Below, in pieces: positions 52,133 to 61,000 of a stretch of DNA of 64,000 nucleotides (position 1 is its first letter; the number at the start of each line of letters is the position of its first letter). The notes under the pieces were generated by a model. It did no database searches. It saw only the letters and a program-made list of their open reading frames with translations, and was not told the DNA's origin. Position numbers and translations under genes: made by a program. Source of the stretch: Mesonia sp008017825 (lineage in GTDB: Bacteria > Bacteroidota > Bacteroidia > Flavobacteriales > Flavobacteriaceae); assembly GCF_008017825.1 (NCBI RefSeq), contig NZ_VRLS01000086.1, positions 393,736 through 457,735 of the forward strand, written 5' to 3'.

Positions 52133-52703
52133 AATAAAAAAACAAAGCGGTGCTGCATTTTTATTGAAAAAAGGAGAAAAACTAAAAGTGATCGATCCGC
52201 AAGGGGAACAAGTAAGCGATATGGTTTTATTTAATGCTCACGATACGCGCGAAAAAATATCCTCTGGTAAAACTTTAGATTTTCAGGAAAGTTTATTGAT
52301 AACGAAAGGAGATTATTTGTGGTCTAACCGAAGCAATAAAATGATGAAAATTTTAGAAGACACCAATGGAAGAAATGATTTTTTGTTAGCACCTTGTAGT
52401 CCCGAAACTTTTCAAATTATGTATGATAACCCCAATTATCATCCAAGTTGTTTTGAAAATCTGTATGTAAATTTAGAAGAATTTAAAATTGAAAAAGACG
52501 ATATCCCTACCGCCTTTAATATTTTTATGAATGTACAATGGAATAGTAAAGGAGAATTATCGGTAGAAGCACCACTAAGCAAAGCTGGCGACTATATTGT
52601 TTTTGAAGTCTTAACGGATTTAATCGTTGCTCTAACCGCATGTTCTGCAGAAGATAGCAATAATGGAAGTTTTAAACCTATTCATTACGAAATCTTAAGC
52701 TAA
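52122..52703 (+). CDS. DUF1989 (urea carboxylase-associated) family protein
   Basis: 193 aa. Landmarks of DUF1989: GEKLKVIDPQGEQVSDMVLF, LLAPCSPETFQIMYDNPNYHPSCFENLY (Cys/His likely metal ligands) and APLSKAGDYIVFEVLTDLIVALTACSAED. Two DUF1989 proteins, CgdA and CgdB, form carboxyguanidine deiminase in guanidine breakdown, but here there is one gene and no urea carboxylase, so the reaction must differ or be partial. It overlaps the PaiB-like gene by 11 nt. Last gene of the operon. Confidence 0.9.
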   Translation: MICEIKKQSGAAFLLKKGEKLKVIDPQGEQVSDMVLFNAHDTREKISSGKTLDFQESLLITKGDYLWSNRSNKMMKILEDTNGRNDFLLAPCSPETFQIMYDNPNYHPSCFENLYVNLEEFKIEKDDIPTAFNIFMNVQWNSKGELSVEAPLSKAGDYIVFEVLTDLIVALTACSAEDSNNGSFKPIHYEILS

Positions 52704-52724
52704 TATTCTCTACAATTTATTTCA

Positions 52725-53486
52725 CTATTTTAAAGTGGATACCATAAAACTAGGGTTTAAAAGGTCTTTTTTATTATATTTTAAAGGTTGTTGATCATCA
52801 ATACTTACGATATCGAGTTGCATTCCTCTTAAAATAGCATGAGCTGCAGCAGTATCCCATTCCATTGTAGGAGAAAACCTAGGGTATAGATCTGCTTCAC
52901 TATCGGCAATCAACATAAATTTAAGTGAACTACCCATGGTGATAACTTCAGCATTTTCATAGTTAGAGATATAAGCTTTAGTTTCGTCGCTATGATGAGA
53001 TCTAGAAGTTACTATTCTCACAATATCGGTTTCATTCTTAATTAATTTCAATTGATGCTCTGGATCCATATTTTCATCCATAAAGGCTCCCATTTCTTTT
53101 CCTCCAAAATAGAGTTTATCTAATACTGGTGAGAAAATTACTCCTAGAATAGGTTCATTATGATGCATTAAAGCAATATTGACAGTAAATTCATCATTCT
53201 TTTTAAGAAATTCTTTTGTTCCATCTAAAGGATCTATGAGCCAGTAGTATTCCCAGTCTTTTCTTTCAGCATAAGAAATCTCTTTTCCGTCTTCCGATAA
53301 GATAGGAAAACCTGTATCAGCTAATTTATTTTCAATGGCACGATGCGCTTTTAAATCGGCTTGATTTAATTCAGCATCATTTTTTATAGTTTCAAATTCA
53401 TCTGAATTATAAATTTCTAAGATTGCAATTCCAGCATCTCTTGCTGCATCGATCATTGTAGGTAAATACTTTTTAATTTCCATCAT
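52725..53486 (-). CDS. cysQ: 3'(2'),5'-bisphosphate nucleotidase CysQ
   Basis: 253 aa inositol-monophosphatase fold. LSEDGKE, the metal site WLIDPLDGTKEFLKKNDEFTVNIAL and MEWDTAAAHAIL are conserved. Converts PAP (3'-phosphoadenosine 5'-phosphate) to AMP, mainly relevant to sulfate assimilation. It separates the N-hydroxylase operon from the decarboxylase pair and is on the opposite strand. No sulfate-assimilation genes nearby. Confidence 0.95.
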   Translation of the reverse strand: MMEIKKYLPTMIDAARDAGIAILEIYNSDEFETIKNDAELNQADLKAHRAIENKLADTGFPILSEDGKEISYAERKDWEYYWLIDPLDGTKEFLKKNDEFTVNIALMHHNEPILGVIFSPVLDKLYFGGKEMGAFMDENMDPEHQLKLIKNETDIVRIVTSRSHHSDETKAYISNYENAEVITMGSSLKFMLIADSEADLYPRFSPTMEWDTAAAHAILRGMQLDIVSIDDQQPLKYNKKDLLNPSFMVSTLK

Positions 53487-53903
53487 TATAATTCAGTTAA
53501 TATTATTGGTTTAAAAATTTAATAACTTAAAAGGTTGATTTTTTAAGGTAATCTCAAAAGTACAGAAACTTTTTTAGGATCATAGCTCATGGTTTTATCG
53601 TGTTAGGATAAAGTTGTAAAATGTCACCTAATGATCTATAAGCTGTTAGGAGTACCCACCTATATTGTTTTATTTTTCAAGGGTAAAATAACTTTTATAT
53701 ACTTTAAAAGTAACAAAAATCAAATTCTTTATAACACAAAATAAATTTTTTAAGCCATTAAAAATCAAAATGTTAAAGCTTGTTTAATTTAGCATGTAAA
53801 AATAAGGGGAAGTGATATTTTAGCTTTAAATAACTCCTTTTAGAAATCATTAAACTCAATTTCTAAGTAATAGTTTTTTATCAACTTACGCTAACTTAAA
53901 TGA
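53487..53903. other. Non-coding stretch
   Basis: 417 nt between divergent cysQ and the decarboxylase gene. AT rich. No ORF, clear hairpin or exact -7 element noted. It must hold promoters for both sides. Confidence 0.4.
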
Positions 53904-55361
53904 ATGAAAAATAATATTCCCCCCTTGCAACCCATTACCTCACCATGGATTCAACGAATTGCAGATAACTATGATTTACAAAAAGATTTAATTGATACTT
54001 ATGAGTCACCTTTAAATATTCATCACTTAGAATCTTTTCAAAACAATCTTGCGGAATATCGTTACATTTTAAACCATTACAATTTTAAAAGTAAAATATA
54101 CTATGCGAGAAAAGCTAATAAATGTAGTACGCTGGCTTCTGTAGCATTTGAAAATGGTTTTGGGGTAGATACAGCCAGTTACGAAGAACTTAAACAATGC
54201 TTAGATATAAACATTAGCTCACAAGATTTAGTACTTACGGCAGCCGTTAAAAATGAGAAGTTATTAAGACTTGCCATTACAAATCACGTTTTAATAATTA
54301 TAGATAATAAAGATGAAGCAGATCTAATTTTAAAAATAGCTAAAGAAGAAAAGCTTCAAGCCATTGTAGGTTTTAGAATTAGTGGGTTTGAGTATAAAGA
54401 TCATAAACTTAAAAGCAGATTTGGTTTTGATATAGATGAAGTAGGAGGTTTTATTATAGAATTTTTCAATTCAGAAGAGGTTTTGAAATATGTAAATTTT
54501 ACAGGTTTTCACTTTCATTTAGACGGTTATGATGCTCATCAAAGAGGCGCAGCACTACATCAAACCTTAGATTTAATAGAAACCCTTATCACTTATGGTT
54601 TTAATCCTAATTTTATTGATATAGGAGGAGGGATTTTGATGAATTATCTAGAGCAAGAAAGTTCTTGGATTAAATTTCAAGAACAATTAAAGAAAGCTGT
54701 ATTAGGTAAACGTGAGCCTATTACCTACCAAAACAATGGCTTAGGTTTTTATAATAGAAACGGGGAGATTGAGGGTAAGCTCAATACATACCCGTATTAC
54801 AATACTACTTCTAAAGAAGAATTCTTGAAAAACGTATTAGAAATCGCCTATGTACATAGAAAACCGGTTTCCTATCGTTTACAAGAGCTAGATATAGAAC
54901 TAAGATTAGAACCTGGTCGCAGTTTGTTGGATCAAGTCGGTGTGACTATTGCTCGAGTAGCGCACCGCAAGAAAGATGCAGATGGAAATTTTCTGGTGGG
55001 TTTAGAAATGAATATGACACAAATGGCAAGCTCTAGCGAAGATTTCCTTTTGGATCCCATAGTTTGTTACAAGAACAAAAAAACTGCAGAGGAGAGGGCT
55101 GATGTTTATTTTACAGGAGCCTATTGTTTAGAAAGTGATTTTATACTCAAGAGAAAAATTAGCTTACCAAAGCTTCCAGAAATAGGAGATTTTGTTATTT
55201 TTATAAATACAGCTGGTTATATGATGCATTTTTTTGAAACTGAAGCTCATCTTTTTAAGCTGTCACAAAACGTTTTTATAAATAATGTAGATGATAATGT
55301 AAGTTTATTAGATTTTTATAGGGACGAAAATAATTTAGAAACGAAACATATTTATTTATAA
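53904..55361 (+). CDS. Y4yA-family PLP enzyme (fold III decarboxylase type)
   Basis: 485 aa, alanine-racemase-like TIM barrel with a beta domain, as in Orn/Arg/DAP decarboxylases. PLP lysine in IYYARKANKCSTLA, GVDTASYEEL, HFHLDGYD, glycine loop FIDIGGGI and LRLEPGRSLLDQVG are present. The C-terminal EADFILKRKISLP-like segment (GAYCLESDFILKRKISLPKLPEIGDFVIF) carries the substrate-side Cys. Closest type I recall is the Y4yA family, probably a decarboxylase of a basic amino acid; substrate unknown. Its stop is 1 nt before an AraC gene, so the two are one operon. It lies 1.2 kb after the N-hydroxylase operon. Confidence 0.9.
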   Translation: MKNNIPPLQPITSPWIQRIADNYDLQKDLIDTYESPLNIHHLESFQNNLAEYRYILNHYNFKSKIYYARKANKCSTLASVAFENGFGVDTASYEELKQCLDINISSQDLVLTAAVKNEKLLRLAITNHVLIIIDNKDEADLILKIAKEEKLQAIVGFRISGFEYKDHKLKSRFGFDIDEVGGFIIEFFNSEEVLKYVNFTGFHFHLDGYDAHQRGAALHQTLDLIETLITYGFNPNFIDIGGGILMNYLEQESSWIKFQEQLKKAVLGKREPITYQNNGLGFYNRNGEIEGKLNTYPYYNTTSKEEFLKNVLEIAYVHRKPVSYRLQELDIELRLEPGRSLLDQVGVTIARVAHRKKDADGNFLVGLEMNMTQMASSSEDFLLDPIVCYKNKKTAEERADVYFTGAYCLESDFILKRKISLPKLPEIGDFVIFINTAGYMMHFFETEAHLFKLSQNVFINNVDDNVSLLDFYRDENNLETKHIYL

Positions 55362-55362
55362 A

Positions 55363-56373
55363 ATGAGAAGTATTCAGGTTAAATCATTACCCTTTAAAGA
55401 TGTTATTCGAGAAATCTCAGAAGCATTTCATACAAATTTTAGTGAAACCTGTGAGGAGTATTTTTTGGAGATTCCAGATCAATTTGGGGAAGGAGTTATT
55501 AGGGGAATAAATTTTAGCAATGGGTTGGGAATCATTATTTATGATTGTTTTTTTAAGGAAGACACTCAAATTAGATTTACTAAAAATGATGTTCATCCTG
55601 TAAAATATCTTTATACTGCTAAAGGAGAATTGAATCATCGTTTTGCTGATGAAGAAGAGGAACATCAATTAAATAAATTTGAATGTGCTATCGTTTCTAG
55701 TAAGGGACATAAAGGACACCTTATAAATTTTAAAGCAAATAAAAAAACATATGTATTGAGCCTTGAAATTGATCGGAAACGTTTTTTTTCAACATTAGAA
55801 TGTGAATTAGCAGAATTAAATGAAAAATTAAAATCACTTTTTTTAGATACGAATGCTTCCAACTCTTTTTACCACAAAGGTTATTACAGTATTGCTTTTG
55901 ATGAACTCATGGCATCACTAAATGAGCATGAAGGAGAAATGATGGTGCGTAAACTTTTTTTAGAAGGAAAAGCTTTAGAAATTTTTATCAAGCAAATGAT
56001 ATTATTTGAAGACGACTTAAAATCTGAGCCTTCTAAATTACTTCTTAGAAAAAGTGAATTATCTACCATAAGAGTCTGTGCAAATTACATTAATGAAAAT
56101 TTAGAAAAGAATATTGCTATTAAAGATCTAGCGCGTGATTTTGGTCTTAACCCCAATAAATTACAAGCAGGATTTAAATTTCTTTTCCGCTTAACGGTCA
56201 ATGAATATATAATGCAACAGCGCATGTTGAAAGCTTCTACTTTACTAAAAACTACCGATCACAGTTTAAGTCAGATTGCCGAAGCGATTAGCATTTCTAG
56301 CAAAAGTTATTTTTCTAAAAGTTTTAAAAAACATTTTGGAGTACTTCCATCAGAATATTTGAATAAAAAATAA
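55363..56373 (+). CDS. AraC-family regulator, paralogue B
   Basis: 336 aa. Same architecture and similar sequence as the regulator at 46980: N-terminal EYFLEIPDQFGEGVIRG ... FSNGLGIIIYDCFF, and C-terminal IKDLARDFGLNPNKLQAGFK ... LSQIAEAISISSKSYFSKSFKKHFGVLPSEY. Both HTH units are intact. Co-transcribed with the PLP enzyme (1 nt gap), so it probably controls that operon or senses its product. Confidence 0.92.
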   Translation: MRSIQVKSLPFKDVIREISEAFHTNFSETCEEYFLEIPDQFGEGVIRGINFSNGLGIIIYDCFFKEDTQIRFTKNDVHPVKYLYTAKGELNHRFADEEEEHQLNKFECAIVSSKGHKGHLINFKANKKTYVLSLEIDRKRFFSTLECELAELNEKLKSLFLDTNASNSFYHKGYYSIAFDELMASLNEHEGEMMVRKLFLEGKALEIFIKQMILFEDDLKSEPSKLLLRKSELSTIRVCANYINENLEKNIAIKDLARDFGLNPNKLQAGFKFLFRLTVNEYIMQQRMLKASTLLKTTDHSLSQIAEAISISSKSYFSKSFKKHFGVLPSEYLNKK

Positions 56374-56387
56374 TTGATAATTAACTT

Positions 56388-56427
56388 AAAACCATAAAAC
56401 CATAAAACCATAAAACCATAAAACCAT
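56388..56427 (+). repeat. Tandem 8-bp repeat, five units, abutting a start codon
   Basis: AAAACCAT occurs five times without interruption. Each earlier unit continues as ATAAAA; only the last is followed by G and so makes the ATG (56426-56428) of the 52-aa ORF. The repeat thus forms the entire A-rich translation leader. Loss or gain of units would change leader length without shifting the reading frame. Confidence 0.95.
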
Positions 56428-56584
56428 GAAAAAAGAAAAAGACTCTAAATACAGAGACGGAGAAGATGAAATTAAATCTATAGAAAACAATATTCAAAAA
56501 ACCAATTATTTAGGAATTGTGTTAGGTATATTGATTGTACTTTTAATAATTGCTCTTGGTGCATACTTTCTAGGTTTCCTATAA
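56426..56584 (+). CDS. Small membrane protein behind a tandem repeat, 52 aa
   Basis: MKKEKDSKYRDGEDEIKSIE, a charged cytoplasmic head, then NNIQKTNYLG and one membrane helix (IVLGILIVLLIIALGAYFLGFL) to the end. It follows the AraC operon by 52 nt and may be co-transcribed. No family recognised. Its start codon lies in the fifth unit of the AAAACCAT repeat, so expression may vary with repeat number (inference). Confidence 0.7.
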   Translation: MKKEKDSKYRDGEDEIKSIENNIQKTNYLGIVLGILIVLLIIALGAYFLGFL

Positions 56585-56715
56585 ACAGTAATATTTAATT
56601 TGCTTATTGCTAATTAATTAGCGGATTAAGTTAGTGCTTGGGAAATAATTTTATTAGTTTGGAATATGGCGTTATTCCATTAGGGAACGCTCCATTAACA
56701 ACTAAAATAAAATAT

Positions 56716-57153
56716 ATGCGCGATTCAGAAATAGTAATTGAACTTAACAGACTCATTAAAATTAATAAAGAGGCTATACAATCACTTGTAACAGCTTTAA
56801 ACAAAATACGGTCAGAGGATCTATTTAATCATTTTAATAGCCAGGCAGAAGAGCGTCAAGTTTTTGTCGATCAACTGTCGGTTAAGCTTCGGGCCTATTA
56901 TCCTAATGAAAAAGTTAATGATGCTGAATGCACATCAATAAAACTATATCCTAATTTACATGAATTAAAGGGTAGTTTACCCGATGAAATTGTTTTAGCC
57001 AAGTTTACTCAAGCTGAAAAATATGCTATAGAAGAGTATGAGAAAATAGCAACCCATTTTTCTGAAGTAGGCCATAAAATTAAAGAGCTTATATGCCTAC
57101 AAAAAGAAAAAATAGAACAATCCTTACAAGAGCTTAAAAGATTGAAATTGTAA
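56716..57153 (+). CDS. DUF2383-like four-helix protein
   Basis: 145 aa from ATG 56716. A TTG-initiated frame from 56638 is rejected because its extra 26 residues are not part of the family. Helical throughout: LNRLIKINKEAIQSLVTALNKI, LFNHFNSQAEERQVFVDQL, AEKYAIEEYEKIATHFSEVGHKIKELI. The ER and EExxxxEY patterns recall the ferritin-like PA2169/DUF2383 family, often stress linked. Assignment is from pattern only. A terminator follows. Confidence 0.75.
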   Translation: MRDSEIVIELNRLIKINKEAIQSLVTALNKIRSEDLFNHFNSQAEERQVFVDQLSVKLRAYYPNEKVNDAECTSIKLYPNLHELKGSLPDEIVLAKFTQAEKYAIEEYEKIATHFSEVGHKIKELICLQKEKIEQSLQELKRLKL

Positions 57154-57256
57154 AGTAGATTAATCAAAATAATAACCTATACTTTCAAACAACCTATTGG
57201 GATACCTAAGATTTTTTTTAAGTCTTAGCTAATATTAATCGTTATATTTTATTCAC

Positions 57257-57288
57257 AAAAAAGGGTAATCAGATGATTACTCTTTTTT
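57257..57288 (+). terminator. Intrinsic terminator after DUF2383-like gene
   Basis: Stem AAAAAAG-G-GTAATCA / TGATTAC-T-CTTTTTT with one mismatch and a 2-nt loop, 104 nt after the stop codon, ending in a T run. Marks the end of the accessory region before the metal operon. Confidence 0.7.
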
Positions 57289-57562
57289 AAAAGTCGGGAT
57301 GAGAGGATGATGAAACACCTCTGAAACTCCCTTATTTTAAAAGGTTTTCAAGTTTGTAGTAATTTTGAACTCACGATCAACTCGAAATATATTTTAGAAC
57401 GTATTATATTAATTTGTAACTTAAGTAAAGTTCGTTTAACTAAAATAAAGAAAAAAAGTCATTTTAATTGAATGTTGATTAATTTGTTTTAAATCCTATT
57501 TTCATGTCAACGTATTTTGCACAACCATTGCATTTGATAATTTGTATATTTGTATAAATTAT
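57289..57562 (+). promoter_or_regulatory. Leader region of the metal efflux operon
   Basis: AT-rich leader without ORFs. TATATTTG (57545-57552) fits the TAnnTTTG -7 element exactly, but it lies 10 nt before the ATG at 57563 and has no TTG at the standard distance (TTTG at 57516 is 25 nt away). If used, the mRNA would be nearly leaderless. A regulator-dependent promoter is possible. Confidence 0.35.
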
Positions 57563-57958
57563 ATGAAAATATTTGTTTCCATATCAATGTCTATTTTATT
57601 CTTTTTTCAAGGGATAAGTATAGATATGGACTTTTGTGGGCCAATTAAAGAAATTTCAAATATAATAACCCATTATGAAGACCATAAAGTTTATGGCGAC
57701 TCTTTCTTTGAATATGTAGTTGAAGATTACATTGACAACGATGCTAAAAATGAAGAGCATCATCATAATCCAGATAATGAGAATACACCAGTCCATTCCC
57801 ATAATCAGTGTTGCCACCCTTTGGTGTTAATTATTGCTAACAATAATTTGGCTTTAAACAATCGACTAAAGTTTGAAGAGAAAAAACAATATAATTTACA
57901 TAAAGTAAACTTCACTTCCAGATACTTGGAATCACTTTTCCAACCACCTAAAGTATAA
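57563..57958 (+). CDS. Exported His/Cys-rich protein of metal operon
   Basis: 131 aa starting MKIFVSISMSILFFFQGISI, a signal peptide. (The TTG start at 57542 is rejected because it lengthens the n-region.) The middle is acidic, followed by a metal-binding-like stretch EEHHHNPDNENTPVHSHNQCCHP. Short proteins of this type often precede CzcA/CusA genes in Bacteroidota. Probably periplasmic, binding Zn, Cu or Ni for sensing or delivery; this is inference from ligands and context. No named family recognised. Confidence 0.75.
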   Translation: MKIFVSISMSILFFFQGISIDMDFCGPIKEISNIITHYEDHKVYGDSFFEYVVEDYIDNDAKNEEHHHNPDNENTPVHSHNQCCHPLVLIIANNNLALNNRLKFEEKKQYNLHKVNFTSRYLESLFQPPKV

Positions 57959-58049
57959 TTCAGTTTTTATAGGATTCCTATATCTTTTTTTAATGTTTTC
58001 TCTTTAAGGAAAGCATTTGCATTTTTTTAACTGAATTAATACATTTTCT

Positions 58050-61000
58050 ATGATTAACAAAATCATTGATTTTTCAATCAATAACAAATTCATTATTGGC
58101 CTATTTACCTTGACCCTTATAGGAGTTGGTATTTGGTCAATGGCAACCGTGAACCTTGGTTCTGTGCCAGATATTACCAATAACCAGGTTCAAGTAATTA
58201 CGCAATCGCCCAATCTGGGAACAGAAGATATTGAACAGTTCGTAACCTATCCCGTCGAACTATCTATGGGTAATTTACCAGGCGTCACAGAAATAAGATC
58301 TATCTCACGCTTTGGACTTTCCGTAGTTACTATCGTTTTTGAAGACGATATGGGAACCTATCTTCCTCGACAGCTGGTACAGGAAAAACTCAACGACCTG
58401 GGTGAATCCATTCCTGAAAAATTTGGAAGCCCATCAATGGGTCCCATTTCTACTGGATTAGGTCAAATTTATGAATACACTATAAAGCCACAAGAAGGTT
58501 TTGAAACCAAGTATTCACCTATGGAACTGCGCACAGTACAAGACTGGGTCATCAAACGACAACTTACACTATTGGAAGGCGTAGTAGAGGTTAATTCTTT
58601 CGGTGGTAGTATCAAGCAATACGAAGTTGCTGTCAATCCAGAGAAGTTAAACAGTATGGGAATCAGTATCTCACAAGTATATGAGGCTCTCGCTCGGAAT
58701 AATGTGAATACAGGTGGTGCTTATATCGAGAAAAATAAAATGTCAAATTTTATAAGAGGCGAAGGACTTATTCGCTCTTTGGAAGACATTGAAGATATTT
58801 CGATTACTAACGAGGGCAACATTCCCATAACTATTGGAGATGTGGCAACGCGTGTCCATTTTGGGAGTCAAGTACGTTATGGTGCATTTACACAAGACGG
58901 CAAAGAAGCTGTTGGCGGTATGATAATGATGCTCAAGGGTTCTAATCCTAATGCAGTTATTCAAAATGTAAAGGATCGTATGGCAGAAATTGAAAAGTCT
59001 TTGCCAGAAGGTCTAACTATCGCCCCAATAATTGATCGTAGTGAACTAATTGCCAGAACTACAGATACAGTGAAAACCAATTTGCTGGAAGGTGCCCTTA
59101 TCGTAATTTTTGCCCTGGTTTTTTTGCTAGGGAGTTTAAGAGGTGGTATCATAACAGCCACGACCATACCGTTGTCCTTACTTTTTGCATTTATCTTAAT
59201 GAAGCAATTTAATGTTTGGGCAAACTTAATGAGTTTGGGAGCTATTGATTTTGGGATCATCATAGATGGTGCCGTGATTATTATTGAAGGAACGGTGTAT
59301 GAGATCCAAAAACGAATTAGGTCTGGCAAGTTAAAATTCAATCAAGGCGTGATGGATAAAGTAGCTTATGATGCAGGAAGCACGATGATGGGTTCTGCCT
59401 TTTTCGGACAAATCATTATTCTCATAGTTTTCACACCTATACTTTTTCTAACTGGTGTAGAAGGTAAAATGTTTAAGCCTATGGCATACACCTTTGGGTT
59501 TGCAATGATTGGTGCTATAATCCTGTGTCTTACGTATGTACCAATGATGTCTGCACTTTTAATGAAACCAGTTCAAAATACCAAAAACTGGTTTGGCAGG
59601 TTTGAACGATGGCTTGAAAAAATAAGTGATAAAATTATAGGTGCTATTCATAGTGCATATATGCCTTTATTAAAAGGCGCACTGCGGCTTAAGCTTATCG
59701 TGCTTTCATCTGCTGCTGTTCTGCTTATTATTGCTGGATTCATATTTTCTAATATGGGTGGAGAATTTGTGCCACAGCTCGACGAAGGAGATTTGGCAAT
59801 GCAGGCGCTCATAAGACCAGGAAGTTCACTATCAGAATCCATTGAAGTTTCTAAAAAGATAGAAACGATTTTATTAGAAAGTTTCCCTGAAATTAAAACA
59901 GTTACAGCACGTATAGGTGTAGCCGATATCCCCACGGATCCTATGCCTATGGATATTGCAGATATGTACATCATTCTCAATAAAGATATGGACGAGTGGA
60001 CAACAGCTTCTACTAAAGAAGGTTTGATAGATGCCATTAGAGACAAATTAGATGAAGAACTCGTAGGTGTAAATTTAGTTTTTACCCAACCGGTTGAGTT
60101 GCGATTTAACGAGTTGTTAGAAGGTGTTAGAGAAGATATTGCGGTAAAACTATATGGCGAAGATTTAGAGGTATTATCAGAAAAAGTTCAAGAAATGGCG
60201 GCTATTATACAGACTGTTCCTGGCGCTGGCGATGTGAGTGCAGAACGTACAGCTGGATTACCACAGATGACCGTAAAATATAGACGAGATAAAATGGCAC
60301 AATATGGACTGGATATTCAAAAAGTAAATGATTACATAAGTACTGCATTTGCAGGAGGTACGGCTGGTGTCATCTTTGAAGGAGAGAAACGATTTGATCT
60401 CGTGGTACGATTTGATGAAAGCCATAGAAAAAGTATAGATGACCTACGCAATATGTACTTCGATCTTAATGATGGCAATCAGGTACCCATTATCGAAATA
60501 GCCGAAATTGAATATGTCCCTGGACCTATGCAAATCTCACGTGACAATACGTATAGAAGAACCTACGTAGGTGTAAATGCTCGAGGCAGGGATGTGGAAT
60601 CTGTAGTAAAAGATATTCAGCAAAAATTAGATGAAGAATTGGACTTGCCATCAGGCTATTATATTACCTATGGTGGCGAGTTTGAAAACTTACAAAGTGC
60701 AAAGGATCGTTTGATAATCGTTGTGCCAATCGCCCTGTTTTTAATATTTATACTGCTGTACTTTGCCTTAAAATCCTTTTCACAATCGCTAATGATTTAC
60801 ATAGCGATTCCCTTGGCGGCCATTGGTGGTGTGTTTGCTCTATGGCTTCGAGATATGCCATTTAGTATTTCGGCAGGTGTAGGATTTATTGTGCTATTTG
60901 GTGTCGCGGTTCTTAACGGGCTGGTACTTATAAACCGATTTAATTCCTTAAAAGAAGAAGGTGTTATAAGCATAAAGGATCGAATATTTCAAGGGACTAA

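Noticed and set aside
56388..56427. Tandem repeat as a CRISPR array
   Set aside because: Units are 8 bp with no spacers; it is a simple-sequence repeat.
56638..56715. TTG start for the DUF2383-like gene
   Set aside because: Adds 26 residues not expected for the family; the ATG at 56716 fits its length.
57542..57562. TTG start for the His-rich exported protein
   Set aside because: The ATG at 57563 gives a normal signal peptide.
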